A stretch of DNA of 64,000 nt from Clostridiales bacterium. GTDB taxonomy: Bacteria > Actinomycetota > Coriobacteriia > Anaerosomatales > SLCP01. The stretch covers positions 92,010 through 156,009 of the forward strand of contig JAGXSG010000016.1 of the NCBI GenBank assembly GCA_018333995.1, read 5' to 3'. Below the pieces are notes generated by a model. The model was not told the DNA's origin and did no database searches. It was given only the letters and a program-made list of their open reading frames with translations. The position numbers and the translations under genes are program-made. Shown here piece by piece: positions 1 to 7,710 of the stretch. Numbering within the stretch: position 1 is the stretch's first letter; each line of letters opens with the position of its first letter.

Positions 1-468
1 AAGCTCAGGTCTGCCTAGACCGAACACGCCCTCCACATCTACCATCACGTTCCCGGCGGTAAGCGCGAGCGCGTCGTTCACGATCTCGGTGCGCAGGAGA
101 AGCAGTGTCGTCCCAGCCTGCCACGCGCGCGCGATATCCGCCGCGAGGGCGGCGACTCCAACAACTAGCGTCAATCCCGCGACCATCCCAAGCGCGGAGC
201 GCACCTTCATCTGCGCGATCGCAAAATACAGCGCCGCGAACACAGGTGCGAGCATGACGGCATAGACCGGGGCGGCGAACGCTCCGGTGGCGACCGCAAG
301 TCCGGCGGCAATCGCCGCCGACCTGTTGCGCCCGGTCCAGAGCAGTCCCGCCAGTCCCGCAGCCGCCAACGGCACCCCCACGAACGCGAACACCGGCGCG
401 ACAACCCCGCCTATCGCTACGGTCGCGATAAGCATCACCGTGTCACGCGTGTGCACGGTCGAGGTCAC
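1..468 (-). CDS. Polytopic membrane protein, partial (runs off the window)
   Basis: The frame is open from a GTG at 468 to the window edge, about 156 codons without a stop. The translation is almost entirely hydrophobic, with several Ala/Val/Gly-rich membrane segments and short charged loops (GRNRSA, QMKVRSA). An AGAGG-like ribosome site lies a few bases upstream, just after the rpsR stop. The gene is the last visible member of the rpsF-ssb-rpsR transcription unit. In many Gram-positives a DUF2232/YybS-like membrane protein occupies this place between rpsR and rplI. That identity is inferred from position and hydrophobicity only, because the C-terminal half is missing. Confidence 0.6.
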   Translation of the reverse strand, partial: MTSTVHTRDTVMLIATVAIGGVVAPVFAFVGVPLAAAGLAGLLWTGRNRSAAIAAGLAVATGAFAAPVYAVMLAPVFAALYFAIAQMKVRSALGMVAGLTLVVGVAALAADIARAWQAGTTLLLLRTEIVNDALALTAGNVMVDVEGVFGLGRPEL

Positions 469-481
469 AGTGCGATCCTCT

Positions 482-745
482 TCACCGACCGCGCCGCCCG
501 TCAATTTTGCCACTGATGACCGGCACGGCATATGGAACGAGCGCCATCTCGCGAGCGCGCTTGACCGCCATGGACAGCTGGTGCTGGTGTTGGGCGCAGT
601 TCCCTGTGACACGCCGCGGCTTGATCTTGCCGCGATCAGTCATGAACTTGCGCAACATCTGGACGTCTTTGTAATCGATGTACCCGGTCTTGTCTTTGCA
701 GAACGCGCAGTACTTGCGCCGCGGTCTGCGTGCGTAATCGGACAC
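482..745 (-). CDS. rpsR: 30S ribosomal protein S18
   Basis: This is small ribosomal subunit protein S18, which binds 16S rRNA as a heterodimer with S6. The translation has the typical basic body: an [11 protein letters not shown] start, then [24 protein letters not shown] and the [22 protein letters not shown] core. I place the start at the GTG at 745. The AAGGAGGA ribosome site at 753-760 is 7 bases from it, while the in-frame ATG at 751 is only 1-2 bases from the same site. The result is 87 residues, slightly longer than usual at the C-end. It is the third gene of the rpsF-ssb-rpsR operon. Confidence 0.96.
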   Translation of the reverse strand: MSDYARRPRRKYCAFCKDKTGYIDYKDVQMLRKFMTDRGKIKPRRVTGNCAQHQHQLSMAVKRAREMALVPYAVPVISGKIDGRRGR

Positions 746-840
746 TCTCATGTCCTCCTTTCGCTCCTTCAGGAGCGGAGTGGTCACTTCCGTGCGGGCG
801 TCCGGGCGGGAGGGGTCCGGCCCAGTACGCCTCAGGTGCG

Positions 841-1254
841 TTAGAACGGAATCTCGTCGTCTGAGGGCAGATCCGGCGCTGGGCCGGCATCGTACGCCTG
901 CCTTGAACCAGCGGAGGCGGAGTCTCTCGACGACATGAACTCCAGGTCGTCGACTGCTACCTCGACCTTCGAGCGTTTCTCTCCCTGCTGATTCTCCCAG
1001 CTGCGATAGCGAAGCTTTCCTTCGATCGCCACCTTTGTCCCTTTGGCCAAATACTTCGCTACAGCCTCGGCCCTAGAACCGAACATCACGCAGTCGATGA
1101 AGTTGGGATAGTCCTCCCACTCGCCCGTCTGCTGATTCTTGCGCCTGTCGTTCACGGCCACGCCCAGGTTCAACACGGCCATCCCTCCAGGTGTCGAACG
1201 CAACTCTGGGTCGCGAGTGAGGTTCCCGCTAATGACGACCCTATTGATGCTCAT
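841..1254 (-). CDS. ssb: Single-stranded DNA-binding protein
   Basis: Single-stranded DNA-binding protein of 137 residues. The N-terminal OB fold (about residues 1-105) begins [18 protein letters not shown] and contains the conserved [14 protein letters not shown] and [11 protein letters not shown] strands. A short, poorly conserved linker follows. The protein ends in the acidic tip DDEIPF, which in this family recruits replication and repair proteins. It sits between rpsF and rpsR, the classical bacterial order, and is probably co-transcribed with them. Nothing is unusual apart from the short linker. Confidence 0.97.
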   Translation of the reverse strand: MSINRVVISGNLTRDPELRSTPGGMAVLNLGVAVNDRRKNQQTGEWEDYPNFIDCVMFGSRAEAVAKYLAKGTKVAIEGKLRYRSWENQQGEKRSKVEVAVDDLEFMSSRDSASAGSRQAYDAGPAPDLPSDDEIPF

Positions 1255-1316
1255 CGCTTACCACCACCTGATCTCTCGAAACGGATGCCTTGTCCGGCGC
1301 TCCGGGCACGCTGAAG

Positions 1317-1610
1317 CTACTCGCGATCTTCGCGTCGGAGGATCATGTACCGGAGTACCGGGTCGGTGATGTGCAGCACGCGATCGATCTCAGCGATCGC
1401 GGCGGGGGACGTGTGAAAGTCGATGAGCACATAGTCACCCTCCGCGTTGTCGTCAACCTCGAACGCGAGACGGCGCTTGCCCCATAGATCGACGTTGTCG
1501 ACGACCCCGCCGTCGGCGGTGACGAGACCCTGCGCCTTCTCGACGACCCCCTCACGGGCGTCGTCCTCGAGACGCGGATCCAGCAAAAGCAGCATTTCGT
1601 AAGCCTTCAT
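1317..1610 (-). CDS. rpsF: 30S ribosomal protein S6
   Basis: Ribosomal protein S6 (97 residues), partner of S18 on the small-subunit platform. Typical features are the MKAYEMLLLLDP start, the WGKRRLAFEV strand, GDYVLIDFH, and the C-terminal LHITDPVLRYMILRRE. A strong GGAGGTG ribosome site precedes the ATG. It is the first gene of the rpsF-ssb-rpsR operon. A hairpin in the leader just upstream may be the S6:S18 autoregulatory site. Confidence 0.97.
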   Translation of the reverse strand: MKAYEMLLLLDPRLEDDAREGVVEKAQGLVTADGGVVDNVDLWGKRRLAFEVDDNAEGDYVLIDFHTSPAAIAEIDRVLHITDPVLRYMILRREDRE

Positions 1611-1634
1611 TAATTCACCTCCTCTGGGCTAGTG

Positions 1635-1666
1635 GCCCCGGGACTATGAAGGCAACGGCCCGGGAC
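1635..1666 (-). promoter_or_regulatory. Leader hairpin upstream of rpsF, candidate S6:S18 autoregulatory element
   Basis: On the minus strand a CCCGGG (1659-1664) can pair with a second CCCGGG (1637-1642). The 16-base loop between them begins with CCG. It lies about 25 bases upstream of the rpsF start and covers most of the gap behind the LytM gene. Many bacteria control rpsF through binding of the S6:S18 dimer to a leader hairpin with an exposed CCG. The match here is by position, stem and CCG only. No T-run follows, so a terminator is less likely. Confidence 0.4.
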
Positions 1667-1690
1667 AGGAAATGAAGCTCTGGCAGTGTA

Positions 1691-2770
1691 TCATCGGACC
1701 ACCACTGCCGCAACATCCTCAGGTGCGACGTCGTTTGCGCTGCGTGCAGCAGCGCCACCACGCCAGATCGGCCACAGCATTCCGAGACCAAGCGCGAGCC
1801 CGAACGCCGTGAGAAGCCCGCGCCGGACGAGTGCGCTAACAGCATTGGGAGCCGCAGAGTCCGATCCGTCGGCTGATTTGGTCCGGTACGCGGGGACAGA
1901 CGCACTCGCCGGGACTCGCGTCGCCACCCCCGGCACCGGCGGGATCGGTTTATCTGCCACAGCCAGGTGGTTCGCACGCGCGCCAATGTGGACCTGCGGC
2001 ACTCCGGAGTTTGAAGGCGTCGCAGGGCGAACAACCGGAGCGGCCGGTGCCGCCTCTGGAGCCACGTGCGGGACAATCGTGCCGCTCACGGTGTGTGGGC
2101 CCTCCACGATACGCGTGTCCGGGATGAAGGCGCCCCCAGCCGCTCCGGATGACACAGCGGCCGGTGCGGTGATTTGGGCACCCGAAGGAGATTGCGCCGA
2201 GTGGGGCGTCGAAGCGGGGGCAGGGACCGTCTCGGCGGCGCGTTCTGGAGCCGTGACGGGCTCTGGGCTTGATGGCGTCTGCGCAACCGGCGAAGCAAGA
2301 TACTTCATCGGGTCCACATAAAGATCGCCGATCCGCGCCCCGACGTGAAGGTGCGCGACAGGCGTCGAGCGATCGCCCGTCGCGGCCAGCATTCCAAGCA
2401 TGCCCCCAGTCTCCACACGGTTGCCGGTCTTGACCGAGACCTCCGCGAGCGGCAGATAGGTGAGCCGGAATCCTTCTGACTCGATAGTGACCGCGAGCAT
2501 GGTCGCCCCTTCGCCGGCTGGAATCCGGCCAGCAAACGTCACCGTACCCGCGCGTGCGGCATAAATACTCGCTCCCGCAGGAGCTGCGAGGTCGATACCG
2601 CGGTGCGTGAGCGCCTGACCGCTCTCGCTTTGGTACGAGGCGCCGAAGCCGAGCAGCACCTCCGCTGGCCCCTCGAGTGGCCATCCCTCAGAGACCTGAG
2701 CGGCCATCGCGGGAGCAGCCACCCACGCGCATGACACAAGCACCATCAGTAAGACAACGAACCGCTTCAC
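1691..2770 (-). CDS. Secreted, membrane-anchored M23/LytM-domain protein under a LexA-type box
   Basis: A 359-residue cell-envelope protein. The start is a GTG at 2770 with GGAGGT five bases upstream. It opens with a signal peptide (KRFVVLLMVLVSC...AMAAQ). An M23 peptidase domain follows at about residues 30-165, with both zinc-ligand motifs visible: HRGID (HxxxD) and HLH. Thus it may be an active peptidoglycan endopeptidase rather than a dead LytM. A long Pro/Ala/Thr-rich linker leads to a C-terminal membrane segment (LLTAFGLALGLGMLWPIW). A perfect CGAAC-N4-GTTCG palindrome sits on the presumed transcription start, suggesting SOS control. It precedes rpsF on the same strand. Confidence 0.85.
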   Translation of the reverse strand: MKRFVVLLMVLVSCAWVAAPAMAAQVSEGWPLEGPAEVLLGFGASYQSESGQALTHRGIDLAAPAGASIYAARAGTVTFAGRIPAGEGATMLAVTIESEGFRLTYLPLAEVSVKTGNRVETGGMLGMLAATGDRSTPVAHLHVGARIGDLYVDPMKYLASPVAQTPSSPEPVTAPERAAETVPAPASTPHSAQSPSGAQITAPAAVSSGAAGGAFIPDTRIVEGPHTVSGTIVPHVAPEAAPAAPVVRPATPSNSGVPQVHIGARANHLAVADKPIPPVPGVATRVPASASVPAYRTKSADGSDSAAPNAVSALVRRGLLTAFGLALGLGMLWPIWRGGAAARSANDVAPEDVAAVVVR

Positions 2771-2827
2771 GGCGCACCTCCCTAGCGTTGCCGCGCAGGA
2801 GGTGGGGATGCGGCATGTCGGGCGAAT

Positions 2828-2841
2828 CGAACATGTGTTCG
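2828..2841. promoter_or_regulatory. LexA (SOS) box-like palindrome
   Basis: CGAACATGTGTTCG is a perfect 14-base palindrome of the form CGAAC-N4-GTTCG, the known LexA/DinR operator pattern of Gram-positives and actinobacteria. It lies 5 bases downstream of a minus-strand -10 hexamer, so bound repressor would cover the transcription start of the LytM-domain gene at 2770. Confidence 0.75.
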
Positions 2842-2846
2842 TGTTC

Positions 2847-2875
2847 AGGATAGCGCCCTGGCCCGCCCGGCGCAA
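2847..2875 (-). promoter_or_regulatory. Promoter of the LytM-domain gene
   Basis: On the minus strand TTGCGC (2870-2875) and TATCCT (2847-2852) are separated by exactly 17 bases. The LexA-type box follows directly. The predicted transcript has a leader of about 70 bases before the GTG at 2770. Confidence 0.5.
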
Positions 2876-2885
2876 GCCCCCCGCC

Positions 2886-2920
2886 AAAATAAGACGACCG
2901 CGCATGGGACGGCCGTCGTT
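2886..2920 (-). terminator. Probable rho-independent terminator after tRNA-Gly
   Basis: Just 3' of tRNA-Gly on the minus strand, an imperfect GC-rich stem (AACGACGGCCG with CGGTCGTCTT) is followed by ATTTT. It separates the tRNA transcript from the LexA-controlled promoter. Confidence 0.55.
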
Positions 2921-2927
2921 GATCGCG

Positions 2928-3003
2928 TGGAGCGGGCAACGGGTCTCGAACCCGCGACCTACAGCTTGGGAAGCTGTCGCTCTACCAACTGAGCTATGCC
3001 CGC
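2928..3003 (-). tRNA. tRNA-Gly (anticodon CCC)
   Basis: A 76-base cloverleaf read on the minus strand. The acceptor stem is GCGGGCA/TGCCCGC with an encoded CCA end. The D arm contains AGCTCAGTTGGTAGAGC, the anticodon stem ACAGC/GCTGT holds loop TTCCCAA, and the T arm contains GGTTCGAGACC. The anticodon is CCC, for glycine GGG codons. A TACAAT hexamer about 16-21 bases upstream (3019-3024) is a likely -10 element. Confidence 0.96.
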
Positions 3004-3069
3004 GCTGAAACGTGTCGCATTGTACGTCAGCGCCGAGCCAAGCGGCAAACGCCGCTCATCCAAGCCGGA

Positions 3070-3738
3070 CTACTTCCCCGTTAGCACCCGCTTGAGCTCC
3101 CGTTCCCGCTCAACCGCGGTGAACGCTATGATCGTGTCGCCTGGCTGCAGTTCCGTGTCGCCGCGAACTGTCACCACCTCATCCTCGCCGCGTACTATTG
3201 CAACGAGAACGCACTCTGCTGGCAGGTTCAAATCGGCGATCCGCTTTCCGCATACGACACACTGGTCGGTTGGCAACTCGATCTCGACGATCGCCATGTT
3301 GCCCTTACGCAGCGCGATAAGCGTGCGGATATCGCCGACCGTCGCCTCCTCCTCAATCATGCGAGAGATAATTGTGGTCGAGGAAATTGCCTCGATCCCA
3401 AGCTTGTTGAAGATGTGCTCGTTTTTTGGGTTGTTGACTCGGGCGATCGCGCGCGGCACAGCAAATGCGACCTTCGCGAGCTGACAAGCGACCAAGTTGT
3501 CGTCGTCGTCGCCTGTGGACGCGACGAAGACATCGGCGCGCCCGGTTCCAGCATCCTCCTGAAACAACGAATCGCAACCGTCGCCGTGGATTATGAGCGC
3601 GTGTCTGGGAAGCTCCGCGACAAGCCGCTCGACGATCTCGGCTCGCTTCTCGATGATCGCCACATCGTGGCCAGCGTTAAGCATTGTCCGGGCAAGGTAG
3701 GCAGCGACCTTTCCGCCACCGTTGATGACGATGTACAT
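3070..3738 (-). CDS. TrkA-family potassium-uptake regulatory protein (second copy)
   Basis: A 222-residue cytoplasmic protein of the TrkA/KtrA type, the nucleotide-binding gating subunit of K+ channels and transporters. Residues 1-130 form a Rossmann RCK-N domain with GGGKVAAYLA as the nucleotide loop and acidic strand ends (IIEKR, HGDGCD). Residues 135-222 are an RCK-C domain ending in ELQPGDTIIAF. It lies 3 bases downstream of a second TrkA-like gene. No membrane subunit (TrkH/KtrB) is in the window, so it is either elsewhere or lies outside this locus. Confidence 0.9.
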   Translation of the reverse strand: MYIVINGGGKVAAYLARTMLNAGHDVAIIEKRAEIVERLVAELPRHALIIHGDGCDSLFQEDAGTGRADVFVASTGDDDDNLVACQLAKVAFAVPRAIARVNNPKNEHIFNKLGIEAISSTTIISRMIEEEATVGDIRTLIALRKGNMAIVEIELPTDQCVVCGKRIADLNLPAECVLVAIVRGEDEVVTVRGDTELQPGDTIIAFTAVERERELKRVLTGK

Positions 3739-3741
3739 CGA

Positions 3742-4386
3742 TCACTCCTCGGCCATGTATCGCTCGACCTTGGCGTAGACCTCATCCTTCACGGCCGCCA
3801 CGATGATGTCGCCCTCGTGAAGGATAGCCTCGGGCTCGGGCACGAACATCTCGTCGCCACGCGCGACCGCGGAGATGCGGAAACGTCGCACGATCTCAAC
3901 TTCTTCGACACGCTTGCCCTCGACCTCGCCGGACGCCTTGAACTGGACGAGTTCAACGTCGCCGAGTTGCGTGACGTGGTGACCGTGCCCAGAGCGCATC
4001 TTATCGAGGAGCGTCTCGGCGACGAGCGTGGTGCCACACACGTAGTCGAGACCGAGCTGTTGATACGTGCGCTCCCGCATCGGGTTGTAGAGCCGAGCAA
4101 CCACGTGAGGCACGCCGAATATCTTGCGAGCGACTTCGGCGGCCATGAGATTGGTGTTGTCGAGGTTGGTCACCGCCGCGAACGCGTCGGCTGCGCGAAT
4201 GCCCGCTTCCTCTAAGACCTCTTCATCGAAGCCGAGCCCCTTGATCGTGACCCCGTTAAACGCCGTACCGAGCCTCTTGAACGCCTCCGCATCACGGTCG
4301 ATGACGACAACGTTGTGCCCTTCGACGGAAAGCAGGGTGCCGAGTTGGGAGCCTACGCGTCCACATCCGACGACGACCACGTTCAT
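3742..4386 (-). CDS. TrkA-family potassium-uptake regulatory protein (first copy)
   Basis: A 214-residue RCK protein with nucleotide loop GCGRVGSQLG, the acidic VVIDRD at the end of strand 2, the DAFAAVTNLDNTN switch region and a C-terminal RCK-C domain (ILHEGDIIVAAV). It pairs with the second TrkA homologue 3 bases downstream. Two different half-size TrkA chains in tandem suggest a heteromeric gating ring. That is inferred from gene order. The transported ion cannot be read from these subunits alone. Confidence 0.9.
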   Translation of the reverse strand: MNVVVVGCGRVGSQLGTLLSVEGHNVVVIDRDAEAFKRLGTAFNGVTIKGLGFDEEVLEEAGIRAADAFAAVTNLDNTNLMAAEVARKIFGVPHVVARLYNPMRERTYQQLGLDYVCGTTLVAETLLDKMRSGHGHHVTQLGDVELVQFKASGEVEGKRVEEVEIVRRFRISAVARGDEMFVPEPEAILHEGDIIVAAVKDEVYAKVERYMAEE

Positions 4387-4475
4387 CTCGCCCGCCTACC
4401 TCCACGACCTCGTGCGACAACGGACGCCGTGGCGCTTCGCCACCGGCGCCCGCCGTGCCGCACATCTCGATTACA

Positions 4476-4622
4476 CTACTTGCCGATCTTGAAGATCTTG
4501 GTGTTGCACTCGGGACAGATGCCCTGCGTCGCGGGGCGGCCGTTCTTCATCGTGATCTCCTGAGCATCCCGGATCTCACGCTTGGACTTGCACTTCACAC
4601 AGTACCCTTCCTTCGCGGCCAT
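4476..4622 (-). CDS. Small zinc-ribbon protein (DUF5679-like)
   Basis: A 48-residue protein starting MAAKEGYCVKCKSKRE and ending in CPECNTKIFKIGK. Two CxxC knuckles (CVKC, CPEC) about 30 residues apart should bind one zinc ion. The central AQEITMKNGRPATQG stretch matches the small single-domain DUF5679 family common in Actinobacteria and Chloroflexi. Its function is unknown. AGGAG lies 7 bases upstream of the ATG. It stands alone between the trkA pair and a membrane-protein gene. Confidence 0.85.
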   Translation of the reverse strand: MAAKEGYCVKCKSKREIRDAQEITMKNGRPATQGICPECNTKIFKIGK

Positions 4623-4730
4623 GCAGCGCTCCTCTCATGTCCTGTAGTGAAACGGCGCCGGCGAACTCGGGTCGGCACCGTATCCCCCTTCAGGCACACA
4701 CCGTGCCCGACATGCAGTGTACACCTTGTT

Positions 4731-5438
4731 TCACACTTGTGATGCATCACCGGTACCCACTCGCGCCCTAACCTGCCGGGCGGTAACACCGAGAATTACC
4801 GCTCCGAGCGCCACGAGCGCCCCCCACGAGGCGCCCGAGACGATCCAAAACGGCAGCGGGAACAGCTCTATCAGCAATTCACCCAGGGGGAAGAGCCACG
4901 TGTCGCCTTCAAAGAACAGCGCGTGGAAGATGGTGAACGCGCGATCGAAATCGGCAATCATCGCGAGAGCGGCCACGCCGAGCGGGCCTGCGAGCGCGAG
5001 AGCGGCCCACCTCATCGAGCGCGCCAGAGCACGCATGCGGCGCGCCTGCAGGCCCGTGAGTCCCCACGTTACCCACGCCACCGCGATCGCGATCGCGACC
5101 CACATAGCCAACCGGGCGCGTGCAATCACGTCGCGTACATCGTCGAGATGAGCGACCGCTCGCTCGCCGAACGCCGCCCGCCCGTCGGGAAGCGTACCGG
5201 GCAACTCGACGTTTGGCTCACCGGCCACGTGGGCCCGGACCTGCTCGGCTAACACGAGTGTCTCTTCTGAAGGGAGGCCGGCAAGCTCAGGCGCACCGAC
5301 CGCGAGCACGAGAACCCGAGTGTAGGCGGGCACGAGCAGCACATGGAGCGAGACGCCGAGGACAGCAAGTACGAAAGCAAAAGCGCCCACCGCGCCCGCA
5401 GCGCCCGCAGCGAATCCGAGAGCTCGCGTCACCATCAC
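4731..5438 (-). CDS. DUF1461-family integral membrane protein
   Basis: A 235-residue membrane protein with about five hydrophobic segments. The ERAVAHLDDVRDV motif follows the first extracytoplasmic loop. The FHALFFEGDTWLFPLGELLIELFP block precedes the last helix in two parts. Both are hallmarks of the DUF1461 (TIGR01906) family, whose function is unknown. Its start overlaps the stop of the upstream diguanylate cyclase by 4 bases, so they are likely co-translated. Confidence 0.8.
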   Translation of the reverse strand: MMVTRALGFAAGAAGAVGAFAFVLAVLGVSLHVLLVPAYTRVLVLAVGAPELAGLPSEETLVLAEQVRAHVAGEPNVELPGTLPDGRAAFGERAVAHLDDVRDVIARARLAMWVAIAIAVAWVTWGLTGLQARRMRALARSMRWAALALAGPLGVAALAMIADFDRAFTIFHALFFEGDTWLFPLGELLIELFPLPFWIVSGASWGALVALGAVILGVTARQVRARVGTGDASQV

Positions 5439-6643
5439 GCCGCCATCACAACGCGATTGCCGCCTGCCTCGACCGCGTGGTAAAGGGCCTCATCGGCGGC
5501 CGTGAGGAGTCCGTCAGCGGTCTGCCCCTGCCGCGGAAAGCCAGCCACTCCAACGCTGACGGTCACGCCGACGCCCTTCACGAGGGTGCGCTCGGCCGCA
5601 GCCCGGACCGCTTCGGCAACGTGGAGCGCATCATCGTCGTCAGGGGGTCCGCCCGAGCATCCCTCGCTCAGCAAAATGGCGAACTCCTCGCCACCAAAAC
5701 GAGCTACGAAGTTGGTCTCGAATGTCATCGCCTCGCCACACTTCTCGAGAGATTCGTTGAATGCCGAGCCGAGCTCCGCGAGAAGCGCGTCGCCCATGTC
5801 GATACCAAAGAGGTCGTTGAACGCGCCAAAGCCGTCGATGTCGACGATTGCGACGTACAGGGAACGGTCGTCGCGCTCCGCTCGCATGATCTCGCTACCG
5901 AGCGCTCGCATGAAGTAGCCGCGCTCGTATAGACCGGTCTTCTCGTCGATGATGGCGCTTGCGGCGATGTGGGCCTCTCGCGAGCTCAGCGCGACCGTCA
6001 TCAACGTCGCCACCATGGCGGCGCCTCCAAACATGGCGACCTGCCACATGAAGCGTACTGTGACGTACACCGCGTCCGTCCGCAGCGCCTCATCCGTAAA
6101 AGGGACGACAACGTGCGGCAGCAGACCCCAAAGCTCACCGAAAAGGACCACGCCGTAAGTGATCGCACAGAACGCAGCGACCAGCCACGTGTCTCTGGCG
6201 CGCGGCAATATGAACGCCGCTTCGAGGATGAAAAGCAGGTAAAGCGCGTAGAACCAGGAGGCCACACCCCCTGAGTAGTACACAAGCACGCCGGTGACCA
6301 GAACATCGAAGAGTAGTTGAGCGTGGTTGAGGAACGCGATGTTGCCGAGCCGCCGGTACGTCAGATGGTAGTACGCGTTGTACGCAACGACAAAGACTAC
6401 GGCAAGCGCCGGCACCCGCATATTGGTCAGGAGTTCCTCCCACGGGAACTGAAGCGAGTACACACTGACCGAGACCGCCGAGAAGAGCGCAAGCAGCGCG
6501 ACTATCGCCCAACGCACCCTGATGACGAGCCCCACACGCTCAATGTTGGCCTGAAGCGCCTCGATGTCGTAGCGGGTGGGTTGCTCACGCCATGTAACCT
6601 TGGCACTTCTTATGAGGGCTCTCGTGAACCGGCTCGTGCTCAA
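5435..6643 (-). CDS. Membrane diguanylate cyclase (GGDEF)
   Basis: A 402-residue protein with about six N-terminal membrane helices (residues 35-215) and a C-terminal GGDEF domain (about 235-400). The active-site motif reads GGEEF in FVARFGGEEFAIL. The preceding inhibitory RxxD position reads FETN, so product feedback at the usual I-site is probably absent. The start is a TTG at 6643 with GGAG seven bases upstream. It would make c-di-GMP in response to an unidentified membrane signal. It overlaps the DUF1461 gene and is divergent from the ccsA-like gene through a shared symmetrical -10 region. An HD-GYP protein lies at 42-43 kb. Confidence 0.9.
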   Translation of the reverse strand: MSTSRFTRALIRSAKVTWREQPTRYDIEALQANIERVGLVIRVRWAIVALLALFSAVSVSVYSLQFPWEELLTNMRVPALAVVFVVAYNAYYHLTYRRLGNIAFLNHAQLLFDVLVTGVLVYYSGGVASWFYALYLLFILEAAFILPRARDTWLVAAFCAITYGVVLFGELWGLLPHVVVPFTDEALRTDAVYVTVRFMWQVAMFGGAAMVATLMTVALSSREAHIAASAIIDEKTGLYERGYFMRALGSEIMRAERDDRSLYVAIVDIDGFGAFNDLFGIDMGDALLAELGSAFNESLEKCGEAMTFETNFVARFGGEEFAILLSEGCSGGPPDDDDALHVAEAVRAAAERTLVKGVGVTVSVGVAGFPRQGQTADGLLTAADEALYHAVEAGGNRVVMAA

Positions 6644-6684
6644 CGGGCGTCTCCGAAAATGGGCCTACAACGCGACGGCTGAAT

Positions 6685-6694
6685 CAGTATACTG
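6685..6694. promoter_or_regulatory. Symmetrical divergent -10 element
   Basis: CAGTATACTG is a 10-base palindrome that reads TATACT on both strands. It lies 32-41 bases upstream of the ccsA-like ATG and 42-51 bases upstream of the diguanylate cyclase TTG. Two divergent promoters probably share or overlap at this site. Confidence 0.45.
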
Positions 6695-6725
6695 GAGCGA
6701 CGCGCTCACGACGGAGTAGGTGCCT

Positions 6726-7691
6726 ATGAACCCCGCCGCGACAAGGACTGAGTTCGCCGCCATCATCGACACTCTTGCGGCGTTCGGAACACCGCTACAG
6801 GTACTCATGCCTGTAGGAGCCGCAATACTGCTCGCACTCGCGCTCGTCCCCGCATGGCAGCGCTACCTGGGCCCGGCGGTAACCGGCACCACCATCCTGC
6901 TTCTTTTGGGTTATGCGTTGCTCGCATGGTTCCACTGGCGCGTGTGGGAGCTAGCCGTGGTGGTGAGTCCCGAAACTGGCGCGATCAGCGGACGTGTCGC
7001 GGTTCCTCTGTGGATTGAGTCTGTGAAGCTCTACGTCTGGGCGCTCACCGTCGCGCTCATGGCCGTGTGCATCAAGCGTCACCGCGCAGAGCTGCTGCCG
7101 GGCGTGTCAGTTATCCTCTCGATTCTCATCGCCGGCGCGGCCGTGTGGGGCAAGCCGTTCACTGAGCCGCTACCCAGATTCCTCAACCAGTACTTTGGAT
7201 ATCTCGCCGCGATGGACAGCGGTAACTTTATGATCGCCATGAACGCGTACCAGGGAATGGAGGGGGCACGGCAGTTCTACTACAACACGATCTACATGTG
7301 GATCCACCCTCCGGCTCTGTTCTTCGCGTACGGCACGTTTGCGATATCGTTCGTGGCCACGGTGCTCATGATCATGCGCCGCCACTCAAGCTACGAGACA
7401 ACGGCGTACCGGTGGGCCCGCCTCGGCTATCTGCCGCTTACCGCCGGCATGTTGCTCGGCTTCCCGTGGGCCATCATCGCGTGGCAAGGAGAGTCGTGGT
7501 GGTGGTCGGGCAAGGTCAACATGTCCATCATGCTCTGGGTGCTCTACACCGCCCACCTGCACGCTCGTCTGTACCTGCGTCGCCAAGGGATGTGGCGGTG
7601 GGTGGCCGCGCTGTCGATCCTATCGTTCCTGGTCCTGCTCTTGACATACCTTGCCACCTACTTCGTTCCTGGAGCTCACAGCGTAGTCTGA
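6726..7691 (+). CDS. CcsA/CcmF-like cytochrome c assembly membrane protein, variant WWD region
   Basis: A 321-residue polytopic protein (about eight helices) of the heme-handling CcsA/CcmC/CcmF superfamily. A typical WIHPPALFFAYG segment supplies one external histidine, and a second lies in YTAHLHARLYL. Between them the tryptophan-rich segment reads AWQGESWWWSGKVN, where CcsA proteins normally have a WGxxWxWDPKE form, so the Asp-Pro is replaced by Ser-Gly. I chose ATG 6726, with GGAG about 9 bases upstream, over the in-frame GTG at 6720. It is followed 19 bases later by an unknown membrane protein. No ResB or other c-type maturation gene is nearby. A small c-type cytochrome is encoded at 10.3 kb. 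Confidence 0.75.
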   Translation: MNPAATRTEFAAIIDTLAAFGTPLQVLMPVGAAILLALALVPAWQRYLGPAVTGTTILLLLGYALLAWFHWRVWELAVVVSPETGAISGRVAVPLWIESVKLYVWALTVALMAVCIKRHRAELLPGVSVILSILIAGAAVWGKPFTEPLPRFLNQYFGYLAAMDSGNFMIAMNAYQGMEGARQFYYNTIYMWIHPPALFFAYGTFAISFVATVLMIMRRHSSYETTAYRWARLGYLPLTAGMLLGFPWAIIAWQGESWWWSGKVNMSIMLWVLYTAHLHARLYLRRQGMWRWVAALSILSFLVLLLTYLATYFVPGAHSVV

Positions 7692-7710
7692 GGAAAGGAC
7701 TGGTCCGCCG

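Noticed and set aside
3415..4215. 266-codon plus-strand frame across both trkA genes
   Set aside because: It crosses two well-supported opposite-strand genes and their boundary, and lacks a start signal.
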